Positions 17,466 to 26,981 of a stretch of 64,000 nt of DNA are shown here, one piece after another. The position numbers were made by a program, and so were the translations under genes. Below the pieces are notes generated by a model that was not told the origin of the DNA, did no database searches, and saw only the letters and a list, made by a program, of their open reading frames with translations. Origin of the DNA: Bacillota bacterium (GTDB lineage Bacteria > Bacillota > Clostridia > Christensenellales > Aristaeellaceae); contig JAEWSC010000057.1 in assembly GCA_023398575.1 (NCBI GenBank), positions 14,184 to 78,183 on the forward strand. The letters run 5' to 3'. The number at the start of each line of letters is the position of its first letter. Positions within the stretch are counted from its first letter, which is position 1.

Positions 17466-19616
17466 TTAAAGAGTTTTCGTTATAAAACCATGGGGCTCTA
17501 AATGAATCTGTACATTCCCATTCGTTGTCGTAATGTTTGCCATTTGTGGTTCCCCGCTCACGCTGACTGCCGCCAGGGTGTTAGATGCCGGATAATAAGC
17601 ACACTCCACATACGGGTTATCAGAAAGATAGGATTGCTCAGGCGCGTACCCCCCAGCAAATAGCATAAGCTTAAGTAACCAATGATTGTTTTTCGGATTT
17701 GTTTGAAACGACGTGAAATAGATACCCTTTCCCTTGCCGAAACAGTTCACGGTAAAGGTTGGAACACCTTTTTCCTGCGCCAGCACCCGCGCCTTACCGT
17801 CAGTAAGGTACAAATTTTCTTTTAACTTTAGGCCTGAACTATCCATCATGATACTTTCATCCGGCTGCACATCAAATTTCCAGCGGCCGTGGCACACCTT
17901 TTCTCCCATATCCAAATCCACACCCAACACATGGGCCATGCGAAGAAATGTATCTGTACCAGAGCAGGCAGAAGGCTCGTTGACCCCGATAAAGGCCCCG
18001 CCCTCATACACCCATTTTGTCAGCACTGCCACTGCCACGGGGTCAGCCCAGGCTTCCCCGCCGCTCCAGGCGCTGCCGGCAGCACCGGCGTTAATAACCA
18101 CCTGTACATCTTCCAGCGCACCATTTTTCACATCTTCGAAGCTTAAAAAGCTGACCTTAACCGGCAGCCCGGATAACGCTTCGTTGATATGGATCAAATC
18201 ATGCTTATCTGTTTCATGAAAATGGCCTGACAGCGACCAGGAACGCAGCTTGCCCCACGTATGCAAAACTGCCACATGCATTGGCAGCGTATAAGGTTCT
18301 CCACTTTCATGGAGGCTGCGAATCGTGCGGAATTCCTGTGCCAGCTCCGCAATATACCGTTGAAAATCCGAGAACCCCTCTGTCAGATGCAGATAACCGC
18401 CCAATCCAATGCGTTCAATAGGCGCGCGTAAAAGTGCTCTTCGCACCTGCAGCCAATATTTTTTTGCATCCGCCGTCGGGTTTCCGCCAGGCGCAAAAGT
18501 GGGCGCACCGCTTAACCCCACCGGGAATAGATAGGGGTGCAGGCGCAGCTCGTGCGTAGTAACCGGCACCTGGGCACAAAGCCTTGCCTCGTAACCAGAA
18601 AACACACATTTGATCAGCCCATCGAACCCGATTTCCTCAAAATGTGGGCCGTAAGGCTCCATACCCACCCAGCTGTCATCGTAAAATACATATGCCTTCT
18701 TCCCATAACGGCGGACGAGGTTTACCAGCTTTTTGCCAAAGTCCACCACAAACGCATGAACAAATGCCATGTAGTCCCGCTTCGCATTCGTCGGCGGCCA
18801 ATGGGTAACCTGAAAATTGCCCTTGTTGACAAAATCCTCAGCGGTAAGGGCGTAACCCTTCTTCTCTTCAAACTGCTTCAGTGCCAGCGGGCTGACAGTA
18901 TTGTCATAAGAGGCCCAGTCAGAAAACAAGTAACGGTTGCGGCTGTCACAGCCCCAGATAAAAGCAAAGTTATAGAACAGGGATGTAAAACGGACAACAT
19001 CCACCGCCGCATGTCCCTTTAGCCAGTTTTCCAGCCAATCAAGAAGATATTTCTGCACGGATGGATGCCGCGGATCCAATTGCATCAAATGCTCGGAGGT
19101 CCAATGGTTGGTGGTGTGATTGTACATGTTAATTTCTTCCCACACCCGAAAAGCCATAAAACTCACCGTATACCGGTGCCACGGTTCAACGCCTCTTACC
19201 CGCACGGATTGAGAATCGGGATAATACGCCCAACGGTCGCTGGAAACAAGCGTTCCTGTTGTGCGGTCATACACCTGCCAGTAGGCAAGCGCCTCTACAG
19301 AAGCGTTTACGGTAAACTGGTCGCCAAAATACCGCTCCATTAAAGGAATGACGACTGTATTCCCTTGGGCGGTTATTGGGTTCGAAATCAAAAACACTTG
19401 CTGCAATGTTTCCAGATGCCTGCCGGCCCATTCGTTATGGTCCCGGATAATACATAAAGTCGCGTATATCTCATAGCCGGCATTCATAATCTCCGGAGAC
19501 AGCCTGGTGCCGTCGCTGTCACGGATCACATCGGCACCCCACATTTTTGCCAGCTTTAAGGTCAGTTCTTCATAACCCGCCTCACCCGGCAAGGTAAAAC
19601 CGCCCGTATGATTCAT
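17466..19616 (-). CDS. GH112 beta-galactoside phosphorylase, probably D-galactosyl-1,4-L-rhamnose phosphorylase
   Basis: This encodes 716 residues, the normal GH112 length, from the ATG at 19616, 5 bases after the GH105 stop with AGGGG upstream. Diagnostic segments are FTLPGEAGYEELT near the N-terminus, WGADVIRDSDGT (26-37) and FYDDSWVG (311-318), the region of the catalytic Asp (Asp313 in characterised bifidobacterial enzyme). GH112 enzymes cleave beta-galactosides with phosphate, yielding galactose 1-phosphate. Known specificities are lacto-N-biose/galacto-N-biose and galactosyl-rhamnose; position in an operon with GH105 and a YtcQ-type transporter favours galactosyl-rhamnose from rhamnogalacturonan I. 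That specificity is inference; the family call is firm. Confidence 0.88.
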   Translation of the reverse strand: MNHTGGFTLPGEAGYEELTLKLAKMWGADVIRDSDGTRLSPEIMNAGYEIYATLCIIRDHNEWAGRHLETLQQVFLISNPITAQGNTVVIPLMERYFGDQFTVNASVEALAYWQVYDRTTGTLVSSDRWAYYPDSQSVRVRGVEPWHRYTVSFMAFRVWEEINMYNHTTNHWTSEHLMQLDPRHPSVQKYLLDWLENWLKGHAAVDVVRFTSLFYNFAFIWGCDSRNRYLFSDWASYDNTVSPLALKQFEEKKGYALTAEDFVNKGNFQVTHWPPTNAKRDYMAFVHAFVVDFGKKLVNLVRRYGKKAYVFYDDSWVGMEPYGPHFEEIGFDGLIKCVFSGYEARLCAQVPVTTHELRLHPYLFPVGLSGAPTFAPGGNPTADAKKYWLQVRRALLRAPIERIGLGGYLHLTEGFSDFQRYIAELAQEFRTIRSLHESGEPYTLPMHVAVLHTWGKLRSWSLSGHFHETDKHDLIHINEALSGLPVKVSFLSFEDVKNGALEDVQVVINAGAAGSAWSGGEAWADPVAVAVLTKWVYEGGAFIGVNEPSACSGTDTFLRMAHVLGVDLDMGEKVCHGRWKFDVQPDESIMMDSSGLKLKENLYLTDGKARVLAQEKGVPTFTVNCFGKGKGIYFTSFQTNPKNNHWLLKLMLFAGGYAPEQSYLSDNPYVECAYYPASNTLAAVSVSGEPQMANITTTNGNVQIHLEPHGFITKTL

Positions 19617-19621
19617 CTCAT

Positions 19622-20650
19622 TCAACCCCTGTCCTGCGATAATACCGACGTCAAAAACGCAAGCGCCAGCCCTTGGCCCCACCCCTGCATCCAATCACGG
19701 GAAATCCGCCGGTATCCCTCCAAGTCGTTCATCACCGCCGTGCCTCCTGAGACATTGCACACCCGGCCATCCTCTGTGATATTCTGCAATATGCCATCCA
19801 ACGCTTTTTGCACATATTTTTGATGCAGCGGGTTATTGTTGACAATCATGGCCGCCGCAATGCCGCAGCTGGCGCTTAATTCCTCGTAGCTTTCCGTGTC
19901 GTTCAGCACAGTCCGCCACAGTCCGTTTTCAGTCTGCACTTTTTTCAGGCCTGTCAATTGATCGCGCAGGGAACAATCCACATCCATAAATTGCGGATAC
20001 AAATAGGGTTTGGGCAAGCGCGCCTTTACCTGAGACATGGTATAGGCTGCCCAAGCATTGGCCCTGGCCCAGAAAAAGCCGGACATATGGTCTTTTTTCA
20101 GGTTGTTATAGCCATGGTACCAAAGCCCCGTAGACTTATCCTGCAGATATTGGATGTGCCAATAATACTGGTTCAGGGCATCTTCCACCATTGTTTGATC
20201 TTTTTGCAATATACCGAAACGAAGCAGAAACATGGCCGCCATAAACAGCGTGTCCGCCCATGCCTGCTCAGGAAAATCATTGTTTATTGAAACGGTGTGC
20301 TGCAGCACACTCTCACCAAAGCGCAACGCTTTGTTTTGCAGATAATCCACCTTGGCCAACACAATGTCCAGGTATTTCTTGTCTCCGGTGGCTTCATACA
20401 GCACCAGCAAGCAATGCCCCATGGCGCAAGTGTTCACCGTAAAAGCGGGCAGCGTAAGGGATATATGTTCATCCACCCGTTCACGCAGCAGGCGAAGGTA
20501 ATCCTCATCTCCGGTAAGCCTGTATGCCTCTGATACGCCGTAGTAGGCAACGCCGCAGGGCCACTCCCAGGGCAAATCCATTTCCATCGTCTTGCGGACT
20601 ACCGCATCCATAACCCGCAGCAGCGTCTCGCGGTCATACACCAGCTTCAT
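19622..20650 (-). CDS. GH105 unsaturated rhamnogalacturonyl hydrolase (YteR type)
   Basis: This encodes 342 residues, an alpha/alpha-barrel protein without signal peptide, so cytoplasmic. WADTLFMA holds the probable catalytic Asp133, and FFWARANAWAAYTM (near 195) and GLWYHGYN are family motifs. GH105 enzymes hydrate the double bond of unsaturated galacturonyl-rhamnose made by pectate and rhamnogalacturonan lyases, releasing rhamnose-containing products. It sits between the substrate-binding protein and the GH112 gene, matching the Bacillus subtilis yteP-ytcP-ytcQ-yteR arrangement. Confidence 0.9.
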   Translation of the reverse strand: MKLVYDRETLLRVMDAVVRKTMEMDLPWEWPCGVAYYGVSEAYRLTGDEDYLRLLRERVDEHISLTLPAFTVNTCAMGHCLLVLYEATGDKKYLDIVLAKVDYLQNKALRFGESVLQHTVSINNDFPEQAWADTLFMAAMFLLRFGILQKDQTMVEDALNQYYWHIQYLQDKSTGLWYHGYNNLKKDHMSGFFWARANAWAAYTMSQVKARLPKPYLYPQFMDVDCSLRDQLTGLKKVQTENGLWRTVLNDTESYEELSASCGIAAAMIVNNNPLHQKYVQKALDGILQNITEDGRVCNVSGGTAVMNDLEGYRRISRDWMQGWGQGLALAFLTSVLSQDRG

Positions 20651-20680
20651 ATTGGTAGCCTCCCGAACTTTTGTTCAAAT

Positions 20681-20719
20681 CCGGGGATGCCCTCCAAATT
20701 GCTTGGAGAGCATCCCCGG
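20681..20719 (-). promoter_or_regulatory. Intercistronic stem-loop after the binding-protein gene
   Basis: CCGGGGATGC (20681-20690) pairs with GCATCCCCGG (20710-20719), with an inner CTCCAA/TTGGAG stem. There is no T-tract, so mRNA stabilisation of the upstream binding-protein gene is the likely role. Confidence 0.6.
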
Positions 20720-20740
20720 TTATGCATGTGTTGAATGTCC

Positions 20741-22381
20741 TTATTTGGGCAGCTTGGTGGTGTTGCCGGCCTGATACGCGGCCAGGCGCTCGTCGATGAT
20801 CTGCTGATAGCCAGCATCCAAGAACTTCTGACTCAGTTCCTTGTATAGGGCATCAAATTCTTCGGGTGCGCACTTGGTCAGCGCCACGCTGTATTCCTGA
20901 TACAGGCTCAAAAGCGTTGCCGAGAATTCGCTCTCGCTGTTGACCGGCACAGAGAACACCGGATCAGAGTATGCCCAGCCCTTATCGGCAATTTCCTTGA
21001 GTGTGTAGTAGTTGTCGGTAAGCTCCTTGGTGAAATCTTGGGGAATGCCCTTGGGTGTCATGGCTGCGATGGTCTGCTCAATGGTGCCGACCTTCTTGGC
21101 CGCGTGCACGATGCATGTCATGTCGATATTCATGTTATGGTTGAGCATTTCCGTGCCGCGGTATGCGCCATCCACTAAAGGCAGGCCATCAGCACCAATG
21201 GTATATGTGACACCTTCCACACCATTTTCCATGGTGAACAGTGTTTCAGGCTGGCTCATCCATTCCATGTACATCCAGGCAGCTTTAAGCTGTTCAGGTG
21301 TTGCCAGCGAGCTAAAGCCTACGATCATGCCAAAGGGATTGTCGGCGCGGATTTGCGGATAGTCGGCTACGCCGGGTTCCACTACTTGATAGGCGTTGAC
21401 CACGGCCAGCTTGGCTTCGGGGTTCTGCTGATAGAAGGCCACCAGCCAGTCTACATTAGCAGACATATAGCCGCCATACATCATTTTCTTACCATTGATG
21501 AAATCTGTCTGGAACTGGCTGGCACCGCCGCCTGCCACATCCGCGTTATCCAGGTCATATTCCTTGGAGAAAAAGCCCATGTTGTATTCGGCGTTCTGCC
21601 GCTTCAGCAGCTTGTAGGTGGGATACCAACTGAGACTGGGGGTACCCAGGCTGGAGTGCATGGCCCATTCTTCTTCTTTGACTGGAAAGTCACGGAAAGC
21701 AAAGTTGGCCACGTACGCCGTCTTGGGCAGGGAAAGGCCAATGGGGTTTTCGGCAAGGCCCGCTTCCTGTACTGCCTTGACAGCTTTGACATATTCTTCA
21801 TAGCTCTTGGGCAGGGAAAGGCCCAGCTGATCCAGCCAGTCCTTGCGGATGAAGTTGGCATAGGTATACGTAGTATTGTAATAGGGGCGTTCGGACAAAA
21901 CAAAGTATGTCTTCCCGCTGATGTCTGTGTAACCCAATTGATTGTTGTCTACCATGGCCTGATAGTAGGTGGGGGCAACTTTTTTGAACTCTTCCAGGTT
22001 GATTTCTGCCATTGCGCCATCGTTGGCCCATTGGGCAACCTTGGGATAATCATACTCCATGAGGATCGTGGGCGTCTCGCCGCCGGCGATTAACAGGCTG
22101 TACTTGGTCATCACGTCGCCGCGGGGGATGGCAACATATTTCACGTCCACATTATACTTGTCACCGAATTCCTTTTGCACCCACTGGGTCCAGTAGTTGT
22201 TATCCACAGCGGGATAGCCTTCCTTGGACCGATCGTACACCGGCACGGTAATGCTGACCCTTGTTTCAAAGGGCTGCATATACCCTTCCGGCTTTGCCGC
22301 CTCGCTCATGGCGGCTGGCGCTATCGCAAGCATGGATAGCAGCAAGGTGACAACGAGCAGGATTGATGCGGTTCTCTTCAT
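20741..22381 (-). CDS. ytcQ: Extracellular solute-binding protein, LipO/YtcQ type (rhamnogalacturonan oligosaccharides)
   Basis: This encodes 546 residues, the long class typical of YtcQ/LipO. The ATG follows GGGAGG. The signal peptide MKRTASILLVVTLLLSM... ends in AMSEA and has no lipobox cysteine, which is odd for a Gram-positive binding protein. The mature part carries the YTIGADGLPLVDG and DNNQLGY segments found in this family. Two permease genes precede it and GH105 and GH112 follow. Role: capture of pectin-derived oligosaccharides for the permease pair. Substrate assignment is by context. Confidence 0.85.
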   Translation of the reverse strand: MKRTASILLVVTLLLSMLAIAPAAMSEAAKPEGYMQPFETRVSITVPVYDRSKEGYPAVDNNYWTQWVQKEFGDKYNVDVKYVAIPRGDVMTKYSLLIAGGETPTILMEYDYPKVAQWANDGAMAEINLEEFKKVAPTYYQAMVDNNQLGYTDISGKTYFVLSERPYYNTTYTYANFIRKDWLDQLGLSLPKSYEEYVKAVKAVQEAGLAENPIGLSLPKTAYVANFAFRDFPVKEEEWAMHSSLGTPSLSWYPTYKLLKRQNAEYNMGFFSKEYDLDNADVAGGGASQFQTDFINGKKMMYGGYMSANVDWLVAFYQQNPEAKLAVVNAYQVVEPGVADYPQIRADNPFGMIVGFSSLATPEQLKAAWMYMEWMSQPETLFTMENGVEGVTYTIGADGLPLVDGAYRGTEMLNHNMNIDMTCIVHAAKKVGTIEQTIAAMTPKGIPQDFTKELTDNYYTLKEIADKGWAYSDPVFSVPVNSESEFSATLLSLYQEYSVALTKCAPEEFDALYKELSQKFLDAGYQQIIDERLAAYQAGNTTKLPK

Positions 22382-22476
22382 GATTCCATTCCTCCCGATC
22401 TATATTTTTCTCATTGGAGAGACGAAAAGGGGAGCCTCCCAAACTTGGAAAGCTGTTATTAAAAGCAGATGCAGCC

Positions 22477-23391
22477 TTACCCTTTCACGGCGCCGATCAT
22501 GACACCCTTGACAAAGTGCTTTTGGATAAAGGGATAAACTAGAATAATTGGGATGGTGGCAAACATTACTGCCGCTGCCTGAATCACCTCTGGCGTGGAG
22601 ACAACCGCAGCGTTTTCAGACAGACTAACAGCATCAGAGCCGGAGCTTAAAATCATGTTGGATAAAAGATACTGTATCGGCTGCAGGGACTTGGTGGTAA
22701 TAAAGTACCTGGCATCGGCATAAGCATTCCAGCGGCCTACGGCGTAAAACAAAGACAGCGTGGCCAATATGGGCTTGGAAAGCGGCAATACAATTTTAAA
22801 CAGCACTTGGAAATGAGATGCGCCATCCAGGAAAGCGGCTTCCTCCAAGCTGTCGGGAATGGTGCTTTGCAGAAAGCTTTTCATAATCAGCATATTGTAA
22901 GGGGAAAACGACAGCGGCAGGATCAGTACCCACATTTTATTGGTCAGGTTCAAGCTCTTGTACAAAAGGTATTCAGGTATGAGACCAGCGCTGAAATACA
23001 ACGTAAACAGAATCATCAGCGAAAAGAAGTTCCGGCCCTTTAATCCCTTGCGGGACAGCGGGTACGCCGCACATACCGTTAGCACCATACCAATCAGGGT
23101 AAACAGCACAGTAATCTGAATGCTGTATAGTAATGCGTGGGTCAATTGCCCATCCCGAAAGATGGAGTTATATGCTGCCAGTGTAAAGCCTTTGGGGAAA
23201 AGGAAAACAGACTTGGCCAGCACCTCGCTGTTACTGGAAACAGATTTGGCGGCAATATGCAAAAAAGGAAGGATGCAGGTCAAACACAATAGCAAAATAA
23301 TAAACGCTATCACGAAATCGGCAAAACGAACGCGGTTCAGCCCGTGTAAGGATGACGTTTTTACCGGCTTTTGAATACGGATATCCGCCAT
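22477..23391 (-). CDS. ytcP: ABC sugar permease, LplC/YtcP type
   Basis: This encodes 304 residues. The in-frame ATG two codons upstream touches the GGAGGA site, so the ATG at 23391 is preferred. It has six hydrophobic segments, and the EAA-loop motif EEAAFLDGASHFQVLFKIVLPLSKP (from ~195) contacts the ATPase. It forms a heterodimer with the adjacent YteP-type permease. No ATPase gene is present, so a shared MsmX-like ATPase is implied. Confidence 0.88.
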   Translation of the reverse strand: MADIRIQKPVKTSSLHGLNRVRFADFVIAFIILLLCLTCILPFLHIAAKSVSSNSEVLAKSVFLFPKGFTLAAYNSIFRDGQLTHALLYSIQITVLFTLIGMVLTVCAAYPLSRKGLKGRNFFSLMILFTLYFSAGLIPEYLLYKSLNLTNKMWVLILPLSFSPYNMLIMKSFLQSTIPDSLEEAAFLDGASHFQVLFKIVLPLSKPILATLSLFYAVGRWNAYADARYFITTKSLQPIQYLLSNMILSSGSDAVSLSENAAVVSTPEVIQAAAVMFATIPIILVYPFIQKHFVKGVMIGAVKG

Positions 23392-23409
23392 GTGCATTCC
23401 TCCTTTTTA

Positions 23410-24372
23410 TCAAATCAAGCCGTTCTCGCCAAGGCTCTTTGCCACCCTGTCAGCGGCAAGCACCAGTAAAAAACCAAGCAGCGATTGGAATAAGCCAACG
23501 GCCGTAGCGTTTGAAAAATTACCGCTGGCCAACCCTTTTTCATAGATATAGATGGCTAGCTGATATTGGAAATCCTTTACCTGCACATTGCCAAAGGCGC
23601 TCAGCCGTTCAAAGTTGGAACCCATGATGCGGCCCAGGTTCATAATCAGCAGCGTCACCGTCGTGGCCCTGATGCCTGGCATTGTTACGTGCCAGATTTT
23701 GCGCATACGGCTGGCACCATCAATCGTCGCCGCCTCATATAACTCCCCGTTAATGCCCGTTATGGCGGCCAGGTAGATTATGGTCCCCCACCCCATGCCT
23801 TGCCAGACAGCCACTAAAAGATAGGTGGTGGCCCAGTGCCATTTTTCTGTCAGGAAAGGAATGCCCTTTTCGATCCAGCCCATATTCATCAAAATGATAT
23901 TCACCAGGCCGGTTTCTGGCCGGAATAACGTATAAGCAACGCTAGCCACGATGACCCAACTGAGAAAATGAGGCAGATACAGCACCGTTTGTGAAACTCG
24001 TTTAAAGCGGCTAAAGCGCAGCTCATTGAGCATAATCGCCAAAATAATCGGTATAGGAAAGCCCACTGCCAGGTCCAGGAAATTGAATACCAGGGAGTTT
24101 TTCAAGGCCCGCAAGAAATCCGCATCACGGAATATCTTTTGAAAAATATCAAAGCCTACCCATTCGCTGCCGGCAAACCCCTTGGCCGGCTTGAAATTCA
24201 TGAACGCGATGCGAAGCCCAGGGTAAGCTGCGTACTTAAAAAGGATGACAAACGCTATGGGCAGCAGCAAAAGCACATACATCTGCCAGTCGCGTTTCAA
24301 AAACATCAGCTTTCTTTTGCTTTTTATCCTCAGGTCCGGCGCCTGTACAGGCCTCTGGATTCCCTGTGCCAT
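23410..24372 (-). CDS. yteP: ABC sugar permease, LplB/YteP type
   Basis: This encodes 320 residues with the EAA loop YEAATIDGASRMRKIWHVTMP (~212-232) and the family hallmarks KYAAYPGLRIAFMNFKPAKGF near the N-terminus. It is the first gene of the operon yteP-ytcP-ytcQ-GH105-GH112. The ATG follows AAAAGGGGG and is preceded by a promoter at 24411-24439. Confidence 0.88.
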   Translation of the reverse strand: MAQGIQRPVQAPDLRIKSKRKLMFLKRDWQMYVLLLLPIAFVILFKYAAYPGLRIAFMNFKPAKGFAGSEWVGFDIFQKIFRDADFLRALKNSLVFNFLDLAVGFPIPIILAIMLNELRFSRFKRVSQTVLYLPHFLSWVIVASVAYTLFRPETGLVNIILMNMGWIEKGIPFLTEKWHWATTYLLVAVWQGMGWGTIIYLAAITGINGELYEAATIDGASRMRKIWHVTMPGIRATTVTLLIMNLGRIMGSNFERLSAFGNVQVKDFQYQLAIYIYEKGLASGNFSNATAVGLFQSLLGFLLVLAADRVAKSLGENGLI

Positions 24373-24410
24373 GCCGGCACCCCCTTTTCAATTACGCATT
24401 CGTTACTTGG

Positions 24411-24439
24411 ATTCTAGCATAGCAATATGCCACACGCAA
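24411..24439 (-). promoter_or_regulatory. Promoter of the pectin operon with internal palindrome
   Basis: On the minus strand, TTGCGT (24439-24434) and TAGAAT (24416-24411) are 17 bases apart. The spacer is almost filled by a palindrome, GCATA-GCAA-TATGC at 24417-24430, a good candidate operator. Confidence 0.6.
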
Positions 24440-24577
24440 TTCATTCACGATGAAAAACCATGCAGTTTTGACCATGTTTTTTTCATCTTCATTGCGAAAA
24501 AATAGTCATTTCGGTAAATTATCTCCCGTTTTCTTGGTTTTTCATATGAGTGGGGCAGCAATTTGATGTGTATGCGG

Positions 24578-24606
24578 TTGAATTTGGGTATAACAACGGG
24601 TATAAT
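24578..24606 (+). promoter_or_regulatory. Promoter of the divergent AraC gene
   Basis: TTGAAT (24578-24583), 17-base spacer and TATAAT (24601-24606) lie 32 bases before the ATG. Confidence 0.7.
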
Positions 24607-24637
24607 GAAAAGGTATAAAGGCTAGGAGGGCATAAAA

Positions 24638-25561
24638 ATGGCAAAGCCCAGCCGTACCGTAATTGAATATCGAAACTACGAGTTGGAGCCAGAATTCCCC
24701 ATTCTTATGCTGGCCGGAAACAGGTGGCACATTTCTGATATAAAATCAGGACGGCTCCACTTTCACAATTGTCTGGAAGTGGGCATATGCCATACCGACA
24801 GCGGCATTATGGAATTCTACGGCTCACCCCGTAGCTTTTATGCAGGTGATGTGACGTGTATTGCCCGCAATGTCCCCCATACAACTTACTCCAACCCAGG
24901 CCAGGCCAGTTTGTGGACATATCTGTTCTTCAGCCCGCAGGAGCTATTGCGCAGCTACTTTCAAGACATGCTTCCCGCCGGTGGCTTATATACCGGTATG
25001 CTGCAGGACTGCAATATGATCTTGTCCGCCAGCGAATACCCGGAAATTTATCAACTGGCCATGATGATCAAGCATGAGATAGAAGAAAAACCTATGAATT
25101 ATCAGATTAGTGTTCGCGGTCTTTGCTTGTCTCTGCTGATGGCCTTCTTGCGCATTTATGCGCAAACAGCCAAAAAGCCGGAAGAAAAAAAGAGCGGGGA
25201 TACGCTGCCCATTGCCCCCGCGCTGGACTATATCCACGCCAATTATATGTACGATTTCCCGATGGAATATTTGGCGGACCTTTGCCACATCAGCCCAACG
25301 CACTTTCGAAGGATTTTTCATTCCATCATGCAGCAAAGCCCACTAAAGTTTATCCATGCCACCCGGATTATGGAATCGTGTACGCTGCTTCGCAGCACCG
25401 AAGAAAGCATTGCCGCCATCTCAGAACAGGTGGGCTATGGCTCTGTTTCCAGCTATAACAGGCACTTTATACAGAACATGGGCTGTGCGCCAAACCAGTT
25501 CCGGCGTTCTGTATCGCCCATTGCGAATCCTTCCATATTGGAATATACAGGCTGGTTCTAA
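24638..25561 (+). CDS. AraC-family regulator of the pectin locus
   Basis: This encodes 307 residues. The N-terminal cupin domain (~40-130) contains LHFHNCLEVGICHTDSG and FYAGDVTCIARNVPHTTY, typical of sugar-responsive AraC proteins. The C-terminal double helix-turn-helix (~205-300) contains MEYLADLCHISPTHFRRIF and QVGYGSVSSYNRHF. AGGAGGG precedes the ATG. It is divergent from the yteP operon with 265 bases between, so it most likely activates that operon in response to a pectin fragment. Confidence 0.88.
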   Translation: MAKPSRTVIEYRNYELEPEFPILMLAGNRWHISDIKSGRLHFHNCLEVGICHTDSGIMEFYGSPRSFYAGDVTCIARNVPHTTYSNPGQASLWTYLFFSPQELLRSYFQDMLPAGGLYTGMLQDCNMILSASEYPEIYQLAMMIKHEIEEKPMNYQISVRGLCLSLLMAFLRIYAQTAKKPEEKKSGDTLPIAPALDYIHANYMYDFPMEYLADLCHISPTHFRRIFHSIMQQSPLKFIHATRIMESCTLLRSTEESIAAISEQVGYGSVSSYNRHFIQNMGCAPNQFRRSVSPIANPSILEYTGWF

Positions 25562-25569
25562 ATAAGAAA

Positions 25570-25599
25570 TGCCGGCGCACAACCTTTTATGCGCCAGCA
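25570..25599. terminator. Probable terminator between AraC and GH125
   Basis: TGCCGGCGCA pairs with TGCGCCAGCA with one mismatch. A pyrimidine-rich, T-containing stretch follows on the plus strand. Confidence 0.6.
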
Positions 25600-25666
25600 T
25601 CTTCTTTCTTTCAATCAGAAAATTGTTCGTTCAAACCCTATTATTTTGCAGATAAACAGTGTCGCA

Positions 25667-26965
25667 TTATTCCACAGCCATTTTCAAAACAGCATCCAGC
25701 ATACCCTGTTCATACAGCCTGTACATTAATTCGCCAAACATGGAATTGGCCCAAGCAAACCATGATCGGGTAAACTGGGCGGGATCATTGGGATCAAAGC
25801 TTTCATGCATGAAGCCTGTGCCCGCATGCGTATTTAGCAGCGCCTTTACAAGAGAGGCAATCTCTTTGATATCGCTACTTGTCATGGCCTGTACGCAAAG
25901 CGCGATAGGCCAGACATACCCTTCAGGCGTATGGGGGCTGCCCACGCCGCAGGCATATTGCCCCTGGTGATAATAGGGATTCTCATGGCTTAGCACAAAG
26001 GCCCTCGTGCGCAGGTATAGCGGATCATCCTTTTCACAGATGCCAAGATACGGCAGCGAAAGTAAGCTGGGTACATTGGCATCATCCATCAAAAGGTGGT
26101 TACCCAGCCCATCTGCTTCATAGGCCAGGATATCCCCATATACGGGGTGGCTTATATGAGCGTGCTCCAAGAGTCCTTGTTCGATCTGCCCTTTAACAGC
26201 AGCCGCCTTTTCAGCCAACGATGCATCGTTTTGGATGCGTGCAAATTCTCCGATATATTCCAAAGCCTTCGCCGCGAACAAGTTGGCGGGAATCAGATAA
26301 CCGTATTGGCAGGCATCATCACTGGGCCGGAAGCCTGACCAGGTCATGCCGGTATAGGCTGTTTCCGATCCATAGCCTCCTCTAGTTAGGGTGTCGCTGG
26401 GCGGGCAGTGGTCACGCTCGAAGGTATAAGGGCTGTCCGTTTCATGATACTGCTCTATTTTAAATACATCTACAATCACATGCAGCGCTTTGATGAAATG
26501 CTCATCCATCCAGTGGGTGGTCTTTGTCTGCTGATAATAGCGCCACGCCAGCAAAACAGGGTGACAAAGAGAATCAATTTCATACTTGCGCTCCCAGACC
26601 CATTGAATTGGCAGCGGCCGGTCATTGTGTCCCAGGCGCTGATCTCCGGTCAGGTTGAACGCATTGGCGTAAGGGTCCAGCAAGATATATTTTGTCTGCC
26701 GTGCAATCAACCCTTCCAAGAGCCTTTGCACTTGCTGATCCCCTTCAGCAAAGCGCACATAATGCAGCACCTGGGCAGTGGAATCCCGCAGCCACATGGC
26801 GGGTATATCACCGGTAATGACAAAGGTTTGCCCATCTTCTACATGCTGAACCGTTGTCTGCAATGTGTTTAAAAAGCACTTTTCGAACATTTCCGCAAGG
26901 CCGGGGATGGCGGACAACTGCTCTTTGACAGGCTGTAACCGCTTTTGAATGCTTGCAATTTCCAT
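25667..26965 (-). CDS. GH125 exo-alpha-1,6-mannosidase
   Basis: This encodes 432 residues, the family length, without signal peptide. GDIPAMWLRDSTAQ (~52-65), YEIDSLCHP (~129), GFRPSDDACQYGYLIP (~213) and MDDANVPSLLSLPYLG (~295) are GH125 signatures. Characterised members are metal-independent inverting alpha-1,6-mannosidases acting on N-glycans or yeast mannan. It follows the GH38 gene by 16 bases with an AAAGGAG site, so the two are co-transcribed, as in other bacteria that pair GH38 with GH125. Confidence 0.92.
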   Translation of the reverse strand: MEIASIQKRLQPVKEQLSAIPGLAEMFEKCFLNTLQTTVQHVEDGQTFVITGDIPAMWLRDSTAQVLHYVRFAEGDQQVQRLLEGLIARQTKYILLDPYANAFNLTGDQRLGHNDRPLPIQWVWERKYEIDSLCHPVLLAWRYYQQTKTTHWMDEHFIKALHVIVDVFKIEQYHETDSPYTFERDHCPPSDTLTRGGYGSETAYTGMTWSGFRPSDDACQYGYLIPANLFAAKALEYIGEFARIQNDASLAEKAAAVKGQIEQGLLEHAHISHPVYGDILAYEADGLGNHLLMDDANVPSLLSLPYLGICEKDDPLYLRTRAFVLSHENPYYHQGQYACGVGSPHTPEGYVWPIALCVQAMTSSDIKEIASLVKALLNTHAGTGFMHESFDPNDPAQFTRSWFAWANSMFGELMYRLYEQGMLDAVLKMAVE

Positions 26966-26981
26966 TTGATAGATAACTCCT

